Part shown: in pieces, positions 36,936 to 46,283 of the stretch
Layout of the letters: every line of letters begins with the position of its first letter
How positions within the stretch are numbered: the first letter of the stretch is position 1
Origin: RPQJ01 sp963754125
Lineage (GTDB): Bacteria > Pseudomonadota > Gammaproteobacteria > Steroidobacterales > Steroidobacteraceae
Reading direction: 5' to 3'
DNA: 64,000 nt
Assembly: GCA_963754125.1 (NCBI GenBank)
Contig: CAVWEX010000014.1
Coordinates: forward strand, 310,001 to 374,000
Translations under genes and position numbers: made by a program
Notes under the pieces: model-generated
The model's database searches: none
Told to the model about the DNA's origin: nothing
The model's input: the letters and a program-made list of their open reading frames with translations, nothing else

Positions 36936-38230
36936 CCCGGATCGTCGACATCAAGGCCCGCGAGATCATGGATTCACGCGGCAATCCCACTGTCGAAGCC
37001 GACGTGCTCGTCGAGGGCGGCGTGATGGGTCGGGCGGCGGTCCCGTCCGGGGCCTCCACGGGCACGCGCGAGGCGGTGGAGCTGCGCGACGGGGACAAGG
37101 GTCGCTACTTCGGCAAAGGCGTCCGCAAGGCCGTGGCGAATGCCAACGGCGAGATCAGGGGCGCGCTCATCGGCCACGACGTGCTCGACCAGGCGGGACT
37201 CGACCGACGCATGATCGAGCTCGACGGAACGGAGACCAAGTCGCGGCTCGGCGCGAACGCGATCCTGTCGGTGTCGCTCGCCGCGGCGCACGCCGCCGCC
37301 CGCGCGAGCGGGCACGGGCTCTACCGGCGCCTCGGCGGCGCAGGCCCCCTGGTCATGCCGGTGCCGATGATGAACATCATCAACGGCGGCGCGCACGCCG
37401 ACAACAGCGTGGACATCCAGGAATTCATGGTCCTGCCGGTCGGCGCGACCAGTTTCGCCGAGGCGCTGCGCTGCGGTGCGGAGATCTTCCACACGCTTAA
37501 GAAGGTACTGCACGAGCGCGGGCTCGCGACCGCGGTGGGCGACGAGGGCGGCTTCGCCCCGAACCTGCCGTCGAACGCGGCCGCGCTCGAGACCATCCTC
37601 GAGGCGATCGAGCGGGCCGGCTTCAAGGCGGGCCACGACGTGTTCCTCGGCCTCGACGTCGCGAGCTCCGAGTTCTTCAAGGACGGCAGGTACGAACTCG
37701 AGTCCGAGGGCCGCAGCTTCACGCCCGCCGAGTTCGCGGGCTACCTCGAGGGGCTGGTGGAAAAGTACCCGATCATCACCGTCGAGGACGGCATGGCGGA
37801 GGGCGACTGGGACGGCTGGGTGCTGCACACGCAGCAACTCGGACGCAAGGTGCAACTGGTGGGCGACGATGTTTTCGTCACGAATACCAAGATCCTGCGC
37901 GAGGCCATCGCCCGCGGCATCGCCAACTCGATCCTCATCAAGCCGAACCAGATCGGCACGCTGACCGAGACGCTCGAGGCGATCGACATGGCGGCCGCCG
38001 CCGGCTACAGCGCGGTGGTCTCTCACCGCTCCGGCGAGACCGAGGACAGCACCATCGCGGACATCGCGGTGGCGACGCGCGCCACGCAGATCAAGACCGG
38101 CTCGCTGTGCCGCTCCGATCGAATCGCCAAGTACAACCAGCTGCTGCGCATCGAGGCCGAGCTCGGCGCCGACGCCTCCTATGCCGGCCGTGCGGCGTTC
38201 CCGGTGCCGCTGCCGGCGGCGCGGGGCTGA
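36932..38230 (+). CDS. eno: Enolase
   Basis: Glycolytic interconversion of 2-phosphoglycerate and PEP, and in E. coli a degradosome component. 432 residues. MDSRGNPTVEADV, GASTGTREAVELRDGD, the DVASSEFF metal site, VGDDVFVTNTKIL, and the signature ILIKPNQIGTLTETLEA with SHRSGETEDSTIADIAV are intact. Translation is coupled to kdsA (4-base overlap). Confidence 0.98.
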   Translation: MTRIVDIKAREIMDSRGNPTVEADVLVEGGVMGRAAVPSGASTGTREAVELRDGDKGRYFGKGVRKAVANANGEIRGALIGHDVLDQAGLDRRMIELDGTETKSRLGANAILSVSLAAAHAAARASGHGLYRRLGGAGPLVMPVPMMNIINGGAHADNSVDIQEFMVLPVGATSFAEALRCGAEIFHTLKKVLHERGLATAVGDEGGFAPNLPSNAAALETILEAIERAGFKAGHDVFLGLDVASSEFFKDGRYELESEGRSFTPAEFAGYLEGLVEKYPIITVEDGMAEGDWDGWVLHTQQLGRKVQLVGDDVFVTNTKILREAIARGIANSILIKPNQIGTLTETLEAIDMAAAAGYSAVVSHRSGETEDSTIADIAVATRATQIKTGSLCRSDRIAKYNQLLRIEAELGADASYAGRAAFPVPLPAARG

Positions 38231-38238
38231 GCCGGCCG

Positions 38239-38580
38239 ATGACCGCGCGCATCGTGGCAGTGCTGCTCATCGCGGCCCTGGTGGCGCTGCAGTACCGGCT
38301 GTGGATCTCGCCCAACGGCATGCGCGACCTGTGGCGTACCGAGGCGGCCATCGAGGGCCAGGCGGCTGAGAACGCCCGCCTGAGCGAGCGCAACCGGCGG
38401 CTTGCCGCCGAGGTGAACGACCTCAAGGAGGGACGTGCTGCCATCGAGGAGCGTGCGCGCACCGATCTCGGCATGATCGGCGCCGGCGAGACGTTCTTCC
38501 AGGTGTTGCCGGCGGCCCCCGAGAATGCGCCCGAACCCGGGCAGGAGGAGCGGCGCACCGCCGAGGCCGCGCCGCGATGA
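38239..38580 (+). CDS. ftsB: Cell division protein FtsB
   Basis: Small bitopic protein of the FtsQLB divisome complex. 113 residues: a short cytoplasmic start, one membrane segment (IVAVLLIAALVALQYRLW), then a coiled coil (AENARLSERNRRLAAEVNDL) and the conserved end ERARTDLGMIGAGETFFQ. A Pro/Glu-rich tail of about 20 residues follows. Located between eno and ispD, the standard place; 4-base overlap with ispD. Confidence 0.94.
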   Translation: MTARIVAVLLIAALVALQYRLWISPNGMRDLWRTEAAIEGQAAENARLSERNRRLAAEVNDLKEGRAAIEERARTDLGMIGAGETFFQVLPAAPENAPEPGQEERRTAEAAPR

Positions 38581-39284
38581 GCCGGGGCGAGCGACGCTGG
38601 GCGGTCGTCGCGGCGGCCGGTCGCGGTGAGCGCTTCGGGCGCCCGCAGCCCAAGCAGTACTCCACCCTGCTCGGCCGTCCCGTGCTGTCGTGGGCGCTAC
38701 GCGCGCTGCTCGACGAGCCGTCGATCGCGGCCATCGTGGTCGCGCTCGCGCCGGGCGACCGGCGGTTCGCGCGACTGCCGGAGTCCCGCGAGGCGCGCGT
38801 GCGAACCTGCGCGGGCGGCGTGCGGCGCGAGTTGTCGGTGGCGAACGCGCTCGGAGCGCTCGAGGGCGAGGCGCGCGACGAGGACTGGGTGCTGGTCCAC
38901 GATGCCGCGCGGCCCTGCCTGCGGCGCTCCGACGTGCGCGCACTGATCACGGGCGTGGGAGACGACCCGGTCGGCGGCCTGCTCGCCGTGCCGCTCGGCG
39001 ACACGCTCAAGGCCGCAGCCGCAGACGGGCGCAGCGAGCGCACCGTGCCGCGCGAAGGCCTGTGGCGTGCGTTGACGCCGCAGATGTTTCGCTACGGCGT
39101 GCTCCGCCGTGCGCTCGCGCTGTGCCTCGACCGCGAGCGCAGCATCACCGACGAGGCCGCCGCCGTCGAACTGCTCGGCCTGCGGCCACGCCTGGTGCGC
39201 GGGCGCGCCGACAACCTCAAGATCACGCACCCGGAGGATCTCGCGCTGGCCGGCGCCATCCTGGGCGCGGCGGGCCGGCAATGA
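38577..39284 (+). CDS. ispD: 2-C-methyl-D-erythritol 4-phosphate cytidylyltransferase
   Basis: Third enzyme of the MEP pathway. 235 residues. The CTP-binding loop is VVAAAGRGERFGRPQPKQY; VHDAARPCLRRSDV and the C-terminal DEAAAVELLG and NLKITHPEDLALA motifs follow. It is overlapped by ftsB upstream and by ispF downstream (ATGA). Confidence 0.96.
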   Translation: MSRGERRWAVVAAAGRGERFGRPQPKQYSTLLGRPVLSWALRALLDEPSIAAIVVALAPGDRRFARLPESREARVRTCAGGVRRELSVANALGALEGEARDEDWVLVHDAARPCLRRSDVRALITGVGDDPVGGLLAVPLGDTLKAAAADGRSERTVPREGLWRALTPQMFRYGVLRRALALCLDRERSITDEAAAVELLGLRPRLVRGRADNLKITHPEDLALAGAILGAAGRQ

Positions 39285-39772
39285 GGATCGGGTTCGGTTT
39301 CGACGTGCACGCCTTCGAGGCGGGCGATCACGTCACGCTCGGCGGCGTGCGTATCCCGTTCACCCAGGGCATCAAGGCGCATTCCGACGGCGACGTGCTG
39401 CTGCACGCGCTGTGCGACGCGCTGCTCGGGGCGATGGCCCTGGGCGACATCGGCCAGCACTTCCCCGACACCGACCCGCGCTGGAAGGGCGCCGACAGCC
39501 GGACGTTCCTGCGCCACTGCACGCGCCTCCTGCGCGAGAACGGCTACCGCCTCGTCAACGCCGACGTCACGCTGCTGGCCGAGGCGCCGCGGCTCGGGCC
39601 GCATCGTGCGCAGATGCGCGCCAATCTCGCGAGCGACCTCGAGACCAGCCCGGACCGCATCAACGTCAAGGCGACCACCTGCGAGGGTCTGGGCGCGATC
39701 GGACGCAGCGAGGGCCTCGCCTGCCACGCGGTCGTGCTGCTCGCGCACCAGGTCGTGCGCGCGAACACGTGA
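39281..39772 (+). CDS. ispF: 2-C-methyl-D-erythritol 2,4-cyclodiphosphate synthase
   Basis: Fifth enzyme of the MEP pathway, forming MEcPP with release of CMP. 163 residues. GFGFDVHAFEAGD gives the first two zinc ligands, HSDGDVLLHALCDALLGA the third; INVKATTCEGLGAIGRSEG is the conserved end. It is coupled to ispD and to truD by 4-base overlaps. Confidence 0.97.
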   Translation: MRIGFGFDVHAFEAGDHVTLGGVRIPFTQGIKAHSDGDVLLHALCDALLGAMALGDIGQHFPDTDPRWKGADSRTFLRHCTRLLRENGYRLVNADVTLLAEAPRLGPHRAQMRANLASDLETSPDRINVKATTCEGLGAIGRSEGLACHAVVLLAHQVVRANT

Positions 39773-40881
39773 GCACCGCCGATCCGGCGGCTCACGTCGG
39801 GACGCCCGCCGATCCGGCCGGCCAGGAATGCGCCGGCCCGCTGCAGGTGCCGACCGCCCACGGCACGCCGCCGGTCCGCGGCCTGCTGCGTGCGACGCCG
39901 GAGGATTTCGGGGTCGAGGAGGTCCTCGGCTTCGAGCCTGACGGGACGGGCTCCCATGTGCTGCTGACGGTCGAGAAGCGCGGCGCGAACACCGGCTGGG
40001 TGGCCGCGCAGCTGGCGCGGGCAACGGGCGTCGCGGCCCGCGACGTCGGCTGGTCCGGGCACAAGGACCGCAACGCCGTCACGCGACAGGCCTACACGCT
40101 GCCGTGGCCCGCCTCGTCGTCGCTCGAGCCCTGCCTCGCGCTGGCGGGCGAAGGCTATCGTGTCGTGGCAGCGAGTCGACATGGCCGCAAGCTGCGGCCG
40201 GGCTCCCACCGCGCCAACCGGTTCACGCTGCGGGTGCGGAATGTCGAGGGCGACGCCGAGGCCCTGCGGGCCCGCCTCGCGCTCATCGCCGAGCGCGGCG
40301 TGCCGAACTACTTCGGACCGCAGCGGTTCGGCCGCCAGGGCAGCAACCTCGCTCGCGCGCGGCAATGGGCCGCGGGTGGCGCGGCGCCTCGGGACCGCGG
40401 CGCGCGCGCCTTCGCGCTTTCGGCAGGCCGCAGCGCCGCCTTCAACGCCGTGCTCGCCGAGCGCGTGCAGAAGGGCTGCTGGGATCGCCTGCTGCCGGGC
40501 GAGGCCGTGCTGCTCGACGGCCGGCGCAGCTTTTTTCCCGCGCCGCAGATCGACGCCGTGCTCGCGGCGCGCTGCGTGGCCATGGACGTGCACCCGAGCG
40601 GTCCGCTGTGGGGCCGGGGTGCCTCGCCGGCGGCCGACGAGGCGCTCGCCGTCGAGGCCGTGGTGGTGGCGAACGAGCCGGAGCTCTGCGCGCTGCTCGA
40701 GTCGCAGGGCCTCGAGCAGGAGCGGCGCAGCCTGCGCCTGCCGGTGCGGGGCCTCGCGTGGTCGCTCGACGGCGACGGACTCGAGCTGGCATTCGAACTG
40801 CCGCGCGGCGCCTTCGCCACCGCGGTGCTGCACGAGATCATCCTGGAGGCGTGGGCAGACGCCGAGGGCGGCGAAGACTAG
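39769..40881 (+). CDS. truD: tRNA pseudouridine(13) synthase TruD
   Basis: 370 residues, GTG start in the GTGA overlap with ispF. The catalytic Asp lies in VGWSGHKDRNAVTRQ; PEDFGVEEVLGFEPDGTGSH near the N terminus and YFGPQRFGRQGSNLARA are family signatures. The first 30 residues are a low-complexity lead and translation could begin slightly later. The TAG stop shares the palindrome CTAG (40878-40881) with a possible stop of the opposing smr gene. ispD-ispF-truD-surE-pcm is the classic order. Confidence 0.94.
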   Translation: MSTADPAAHVGTPADPAGQECAGPLQVPTAHGTPPVRGLLRATPEDFGVEEVLGFEPDGTGSHVLLTVEKRGANTGWVAAQLARATGVAARDVGWSGHKDRNAVTRQAYTLPWPASSSLEPCLALAGEGYRVVAASRHGRKLRPGSHRANRFTLRVRNVEGDAEALRARLALIAERGVPNYFGPQRFGRQGSNLARARQWAAGGAAPRDRGARAFALSAGRSAAFNAVLAERVQKGCWDRLLPGEAVLLDGRRSFFPAPQIDAVLAARCVAMDVHPSGPLWGRGASPAADEALAVEAVVVANEPELCALLESQGLEQERRSLRLPVRGLAWSLDGDGLELAFELPRGAFATAVLHEIILEAWADAEGGED

Positions 40882-41460
40882 CGACGGTCTGGCGAGACGG
40901 ACGGGCGCCGCGGCTGTCCGGCGGCTGCCGCGCCGCGCGCCGCCCGGGGCGAGGAGCACGTACACGGCACCGGTACCGCCGTCCACCGGTCGGGCCGAAG
41001 CGAACGCGACCACGTCCTCCATGCGCCGCAACCAGTGGTTCACGACGTGCTTCAGCACCGGCCCGCGCGGCCCCGAGCCGCGGCCCTTGCCGTGCACGAC
41101 GCGCACGCAGCCGAGGCCGCGGGCCACCGACTCGGCGATGAACAGGCGCAGCGCCTCGTGCGCTGCGTGGCGCCCGAGCCCGTGCAGGTCGCTCTCGGCG
41201 GCCACGGCGAACTGACCGCGGCGCAGCCGACGCAGCACCTCCTCGCGGATCCAGGGGCGGCGGAACGACAGCTCCTCGCCCGTGTCGAGCACCGCCGGGT
41301 CCGCCGGCGGCAGCAGGCTCTCGAGCAGCACCTGCCGTTGATCGGCCCGTGCGAACTGTGCGACGGGCGGCGCGGGCGGCGCTGCGACCCGCTCGCGCGG
41401 CGGCAGCGGCCGCACGCCGTTCATCGCCTCCTCGAAGGCGCGCTGATCGTCGTCGGTCAT
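40878..41460 (-). CDS. Smr-domain protein (end of gene uncertain)
   Basis: Small MutS-related domain protein with likely nuclease activity on nucleic acids; family members act on RNA or branched DNA. MTDDDQRAFEEAMNGVRPLPP is the SmrA/YdaL-like N terminus. The Smr domain follows with ESDLHGLGRHAAHEALRLF and VVHGKGRGSGPRGPVLKHVVN and ends GGTGAVYVLLAPG. In the visible frame no stop follows for over 400 codons across truD, which is not credible. One surplus base after the domain would place a TAG at 40880-40878, giving about 193 residues; I use that end. It is transcribed against truD and divergent from surE. Confidence 0.75.
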
Positions 41461-41507
41461 GACTGGCACCTCCGTGCGTTCGCTTCCGGCGGCTGCGCGG
41501 ATTCCAG

Positions 41508-41513
41508 TATAGT
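41508..41513 (+). promoter_or_regulatory. -10 box before surE
   Basis: TATAGT (5 of 6) lies 33 bases before the surE TTG start, in the gap between divergent smr and surE. The -35 region is weak. Confidence 0.4.
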
Positions 41514-41545
41514 TCGGCGCGTTTCGCCCCGGTCGCATCCCCCCC

Positions 41546-42299
41546 TTGAGAATCCTGGTCAGCAACGACGACGGCTACCGCGCCGAGGGCTTGCAGCGCC
41601 TCGCGGATGCGCTGCGCCCGCTGGCGGAGGTCACGGTGGTGGCGCCCGACCGCAATCGCAGCGGCGCGAGCAACTCGCTCACGCTCGACGTGCCGCTGCG
41701 CGTCTCGCCCTACGGCGAGGACATGTACTACGTGACCGGCACGCCGACCGATTGCGTGCACCTCGCGATCTCGGGGTATCTTCGACTTCCAGCACGACAT
41801 GGTGGTCTCGGGCATCAACGACGGCGCCAACCTCGGCGACGACGTGCTGTACTCGGGCACCGTCGCCGCCGCGGTCGAGGGCCGCTTCCTCGGCCTGCCG
41901 ACGATGGCAGTCTCGCTGGTGCTGCGCGACGGCCGTCATTTCGCGACCGCGGCACGCGTGGCGAGCGAGCTCGTCATGCGGCTGATTCGCACGCCGCTGC
42001 ATGCCTCGATGATCCTCAACGTCAACGTGCCGGACGTGCCGTACGAGCAGCTCGGTGGCTTTCGCGTCACGCGACTCGGGCACCGGCACCGCTCGGAATC
42101 CGTGCTGCGGGCGTCGGACCCGCGCGGGCGTCCCGTGTACTGGGTGGGCCCCGCCGGCGAGGGCGCTGATGCGGGCGAGGGCACCGACTTCGCCGCCATT
42201 GCGGAGGACTGCGTCTCCGTGACACCCCTGCAGGTGGACCTCACGCGGCACTCCGCGCTGGCGGACGTCGGCGAGTGGCTGCGCGGCCGCGCGCCCTGA
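41546..42299 (+). CDS. surE: 5'/3'-nucleotidase SurE, frame break near 41778
   Basis: Survival protein with nucleoside 5'/3'-monophosphate and short polyphosphate phosphatase activity. About 250 residues. RILVSNDDGYRAEGLQRLAD carries the metal-binding Asp pair; VVAPDRNRSGASNSLTL and, after the break, MVVSGINDGANLGDDVLYSGTVAAA complete the active site. Frame is lost after HLAISG at CGGGGTATC (41774-41780), where one surplus base fits. The start is TTG (41546), giving LRILVSNDDG; no upstream ATG or GTG fits. Precedes pcm by 14 bases. Confidence 0.93.
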
Positions 42300-42313
42300 C
42301 CGCGGCCGACGCG

Positions 42314-42976
42314 ATGACCCGACCGCCCATGACCGGCATCGGCATGACCTCGGCGCGAACCCGCGACCGGCTGATCACCCGCCTGCGCGAGCAGGGCATC
42401 ACGAGCGCCCCGGTGCTCGAGCGTATCCGCAGCGTGCCGCGGCACGTATTCGTGGACGAGGCGCTGGCGAGCCGGGCGTACGAGGACACCGCGCTGCCGA
42501 TCGGCCACGGCCAGACCATCTCGCAGCCCTACGTCGTGGCGCGCATGACCGAGGCGCTGCTCGAGGGCACGCCGCCACGCAAGGTGCTGGAGGTCGGCAC
42601 GGGCTGCGGCTACCAGACGGCCGTGCTCGCACCGCTGGTGGCGACCCTCTACAGCGTGGAACGCATCGCCGTGCTGCAGCAGCGCGCGCGCCGCGTGATG
42701 CGCGACCTGCGCATCACCAACGTTTTCATGCGCCACGGCGACGGCTTCGAGGGCTGGCCGCCGTATGCGCCCTACGACGGCATCCTCGTGGCAGCCGCAG
42801 CGCTGGCGGTGCCGGCGGCGCTGCTCGACCAGCTCGGCAACGGCGGACGACTGGTCATGCCGGTCGGGCCCGAGCGCGAGCAGCAGCTCGTGCGCATCAC
42901 GCGCCGCGGCGAGCACTTCGAGCGCGAGGTGCTCGGCCCGGCGACGTTCGTGCCGCTGCTGCAGGGACTGGTTTGA
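42314..42976 (+). CDS. pcm: Protein-L-isoaspartate O-methyltransferase
   Basis: Repairs isoaspartyl damage in proteins with SAM. About 220 residues from the ATG at 42314 (other in-frame Met codons lie 5 and 10 residues later). PRHVFVDEALASRAYEDTALPIGHGQ-type region, the SAM motif LEVGTGCGYQTAVLA and GGRLVMPVG identify it. It follows surE, its usual partner. Confidence 0.95.
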   Translation: MTRPPMTGIGMTSARTRDRLITRLREQGITSAPVLERIRSVPRHVFVDEALASRAYEDTALPIGHGQTISQPYVVARMTEALLEGTPPRKVLEVGTGCGYQTAVLAPLVATLYSVERIAVLQQRARRVMRDLRITNVFMRHGDGFEGWPPYAPYDGILVAAAALAVPAALLDQLGNGGRLVMPVGPEREQQLVRITRRGEHFEREVLGPATFVPLLQGLV

Positions 42977-42989
42977 GGTCCACTCGCCG

Positions 42990-43361
42990 CTATTCGACCA
43001 TCAGGGCGGCGACCACCCGGCGCTCTTCGGCCACCAGCACGTTGTACGTCCGGCAGGCGGCGCCCGTGTCCATCACCTCGAAGCCGATGCGCGCGGCATG
43101 CAACGCGGCGAACACCGCCGGGGCGGGGAAGACCTGCCGCGAGCCGGTCCCGATCAGCAGGACTTCCGGCGCAAGGGCGACCACGGGCTCGAGGTCGGCG
43201 GCTTCGAGATCTGCGATGCGCCTCGGGCGCCACGGTTCGATGAGGGCGGTGGCCGTGACGATCACGCTGGTCGCGATGTCGCGATCGCCGATGCGGATCC
43301 GCCCCGGCGCGTATGCACGCACCACGTGCGCCCCGCCCGCCCGATCGAGGTTGAACTTCAT
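42990..43361 (-). CDS. Mth938/DUF498-domain protein
   Basis: 123 residues, convergent with pcm (13-base gap). MKFNLDRAGGAHVVRAYAPG, the VIVTATALIEPW strand, PEVLLIGTGSRQVFP and GFEVMDTGAACRTYNVLVAEER match the small Mth938-like family, whose human member NDUFAF3 assists complex I assembly. Bacterial members have no established function. The intergenic gap to the divergent rpfE (43362-43451) holds no feature I can name. Confidence 0.85.
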   Translation of the reverse strand: MKFNLDRAGGAHVVRAYAPGRIRIGDRDIATSVIVTATALIEPWRPRRIADLEAADLEPVVALAPEVLLIGTGSRQVFPAPAVFAALHAARIGFEVMDTGAACRTYNVLVAEERRVVAALMVE

Positions 43362-43451
43362 CCGCTTACCTTACGCGAACGGGAACGACGCGGTCACGGG
43401 GTCGGGTCGGGTTCAAGTCGTCGGCCTCGCGCCCCGGCCGGTACTTCCCAA

Positions 43452-44453
43452 GTGACACCGAGCCGCAAACGCCTGCGCGTCGCGCTGCCGTGGATGGGCG
43501 ATGTGCCGGCACGTGAGGATTCGGCCCCGGCGCGGTTGCCGGCCGCCGAATGGCTGGTCGCGCGCGCGCAGCGTGGAAGCACCGACCGGCCGTGGCGCGA
43601 GTGGCTGCTGGCGGACGCGCCCGCGCATGCGGGCCTGCTTGAGCGGCTTCCCGCGGGGCCCTGCCTGGTTGCAGCCTGGACGGGCCGGCCGCCCGTGGGA
43701 CGCTGGGCCTGCGCCGCGCCGGTGCACCTGCTCACGGCGCTCGACCACCTGCGCCTCGCCGCGCCCGTGCCGTTGCCGCTCGAGCCGGACGAGTCGGCCG
43801 CCCTGGTGGCGGACCTGAACTCACGGCTCGCACACCGCGGCTTCGTGCTCGAAGAAATCGCCGGCCGGGGCTGGCTCTGCCGATGCCCGGATGATCTCGA
43901 CTGCCATTCGGTCGAACCCGCGCAGGCGATCGGCGGGAATTTGCGCGAGCTGATGCCAACCGGGCGCGACTCCGCTCGCGTCCGCGCCTGGGTGAACGAG
44001 GCGCAGATGGTGCTGCACGAACACCCGGTCAACCTCCGGCGCTTCGAGCGCGGGTCGGCGGCGGTGAACTCGGTCTGGCTGTGGGGCTTCGGAGCGGCCG
44101 GTGTCGCCGAGCGGCCGCCGGAGGGTGTGCTGCTAACGGACGACGACTGGCTCACCGGGCTCGCGCGTCTGCTCGGCACCGACGCGGGCCGCTCGTGATG
44201 GGTTCGCGGCCGCGCTGTCTGGCGATTCTCCGACGATCCGCCTCGGGCTCGCGAATGCGGCGCCGCCGGACGGAAGCGTCGGCGCTGTCCGCGCTCGAGC
44301 GGCACGTGTTTGCACCGGCGCGCGCAGCCCTCGCAAGCGGCACGTTGCACGAAGCGTCCTTCCTGCTTGGATCCGCGACGTTCGACGTGACTGCCGGTGC
44401 CCGCTGGCAGTTCTGGCGGCGATCGCGTGCGCTCGGCGAGGCTGCTGCGATGA
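43452..44453 (+). CDS. rpfE: RpfE-like protein (frame broken two or three times)
   Basis: GTG start at 43452. About 225 residues read cleanly: RKRLRVALPWMGDVPAREDS, AGLLERLPAGPCLVAAWTG, LRELMPTGRDSARVRAWVNEAQMVL and ERGSAAVNSVWLWGFGAAG, the pattern of the RpfE/COG4255 (phosphoglycerate mutase-like) family. The frame closes at 44198; sensible protein continues in a second frame (GFAAALSGDSPTIRLGLANA) and then a third (LSALERHVFAPARAALASG... ARWQFWRR), and a TGA at 44451-44453 would overlap the recJ ATG. Three surplus bases would restore one 333-residue gene. In Xanthomonas, rpfE is the neighbour of recJ in the rpf region, which supports the call. Function of the protein is not established. Confidence 0.7.
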
Positions 44454-46205
44454 ACCCGAGGCGCATCCTGCGCCGCGGCGGCATCGCGCCGACGGGCGTG
44501 CTGCCGGCCACCCTGCACCCGGTGCTGCGGCGGGTGTACGCGGCGCGGGGCGTGAGCAGTCCAGACGATCTCGACGTCAGTCTCGAGCGGCTGCTGCCGG
44601 TGGGCTCGCTCGGCGGCGTCGACGCGGCGGTGGACCTGCTGCTGCGTTGCCGGCGCGAGAACCTCAGCGTGCTGGTCGTGGGCGACTTCGACGCCGACGG
44701 CGCCACCAGCACCGCACTCGTGATCCGCCAGCTGCGGCGGCTCGGTTTCGCCGACCCGCGCTTCCTCGTGCCGGACCGGTTCCGGTTCGGCTACGGCCTC
44801 ACGCCGGAGATCGTGCGCGTCGCCGCCGCATCGAATCCCGACCTGATCGTCACGGTGGACAACGGCGTCTCCTCGCTCGAGGGCGTGGCCGAGGCCAAGC
44901 GGCTCGGCATCGAGGTGCTGGTCACCGACCACCACCTGCCCGGCTCGTCGCTGCCGGAGGCGGCGGCCATCGTGAACCCGAACCTGCCCGGCGAGCGCTT
45001 CGCCTCGAAGGCGCTCGCGGGCGTGGGCGTGGCCTTCTACGTGATGGCCGCGCTCACGCACCGGCTGCGCGAACGCGGCGACGTGCCGTCCGGCGCCGGC
45101 ACGAATCCCGCGGACCTGCTCGACCTCGTGGCGCTCGGCACCGTGGCCGACGTCGTGCCGCTCGACTTCAACAACCGCGTGCTCGTGTCGCAGGGCCTGC
45201 GGCGCATCCGCGCCGGCCGCTGCACGCCCGGCCTGCAGGCGCTGCTCGAGGTCGCGGGTCGCAGGCTCGAGGGCGTGATCGCGCAGGACCTCGGCTTCCA
45301 GGTCGGGCCGCGGCTGAACGCGGCGGGGCGGCTCGAGGACATGACGCTCGGCGTGGAGTGCCTGCTCGCCGGCGACGCGACCGTGCGCGCGCGAGATCGC
45401 GGCGCGCCTCTCGCAGATCAACGTCGAGCGACGCGACATCGAGGCGCGCATGCAGGGCGAGGCGCTCGAGCAGGTCGAGGTCCTGCTCACGTCGCTCGAA
45501 GGCGAGTTGCCGGCTGGACTGTGCCTGCGGGACGAGGGCTGGCACCAGGGCGTGATCGGGCTCGTGGCCTCGCGCGTGAAGGAACGGCTGCAGCGCCCGG
45601 TGATCGCGTTCGCGCCGGCCGGCGACGGCTGGCTCAAGGGTTCTGCGCGGTCGGTGCCGGGCCTGCACGTGCGCGACGTGCTCGACGCGGTCGCGGCGCA
45701 TCACCCGGGCCTGCTCGAGAAGTTCGGCGGTCACGCGATGGCCGCCGGGATGACGCTGCACGCCGGGCGCTTCGAGGAGTTTCGGGCCGCATTCGCCCGC
45801 GAGGTCGCCTCTGCGGCCGGGGACGACGTGCTGTCGGGGGACCTGCACACCGACGGCCCACTCGAGGCCGGCGAATTCAATGCCGACACCGCGGTGGCGC
45901 TGCGCGAAGGCGGGCCGTGGGGATCGGGCTTTGCCGAGCCGGCGTTCGACGGACGCTTCGCCGTACTCGACACGCGCGTCGTCGGCGGCCGGCACCTCAA
46001 GCTGCGCCTGCGCGCCGCGTCGGGCGAACCGGTCGACGCGATTGCCTTCAGGTACCTCGACGATCCGCGGGCACCGGCCGTGAAGCCGCACGAGTTGCTC
46101 GAGCTCGTGTATCGCGCCGGGCTCGACGAGTACGGCGGCGCGCGCCGACTGCAACTCGTGTCGGATTGGCTCGCGCCGGTGGACGAGGTTGCGACAAGGC
46201 CGTGA
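44450..46205 (+). CDS. recJ: Single-stranded-DNA exonuclease RecJ, frame break near 45390
   Basis: 5'-3' exonuclease of recombination and mismatch repair. About 584 residues, near the 577 of E. coli. DHH motifs: LVVGDFDADGATSTALV, LIVTVDNGVSSLEGV, LVTDHHLPG and ALGTVADVVPL. After the break come GWHQGVIGLVASRVKER, KGSARSVPGLHVRDVL and the DHHA1 motif KFGGHAMAAGMTL. The shift lies in the CGCGCGCG run at 45384-45393; REIAARLSQINVERR resumes in the next frame. One surplus CG-run base is the simplest cause. prfB follows 78 bases later. Confidence 0.93.
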
Positions 46206-46244
46206 GGGCGGTGCGGGCCGGCCGGCCCGCCGCATGCGCCATGC

Positions 46245-46250
46245 TAGACT
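46245..46250 (+). promoter_or_regulatory. Possible extended -10 box before prfB
   Basis: TGC-TAGACT: TAGACT (4 of 6) with an upstream TG, 34 bases before the prfB ATG and 40 bases after recJ. No clear -35. Confidence 0.3.
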
Positions 46251-46283
46251 CGCGCGCCCCCCTGCACCCGGACCGACCGACGC

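Noticed and set aside
39544..41460. A 600+ codon open frame on the minus strand running from smr through truD
   Set aside because: After the Smr domain the sequence is the low-complexity antisense of truD. GC-rich coding DNA often lacks antisense stops; a lost smr stop is more likely.
44081..44449. Extended N terminus of RecJ
   Set aside because: The sequence before the ATG at 44450 (ERHVFAPARAALASG, ARWQFWRR) fits the C-terminal part of the RpfE-like protein, not RecJ.
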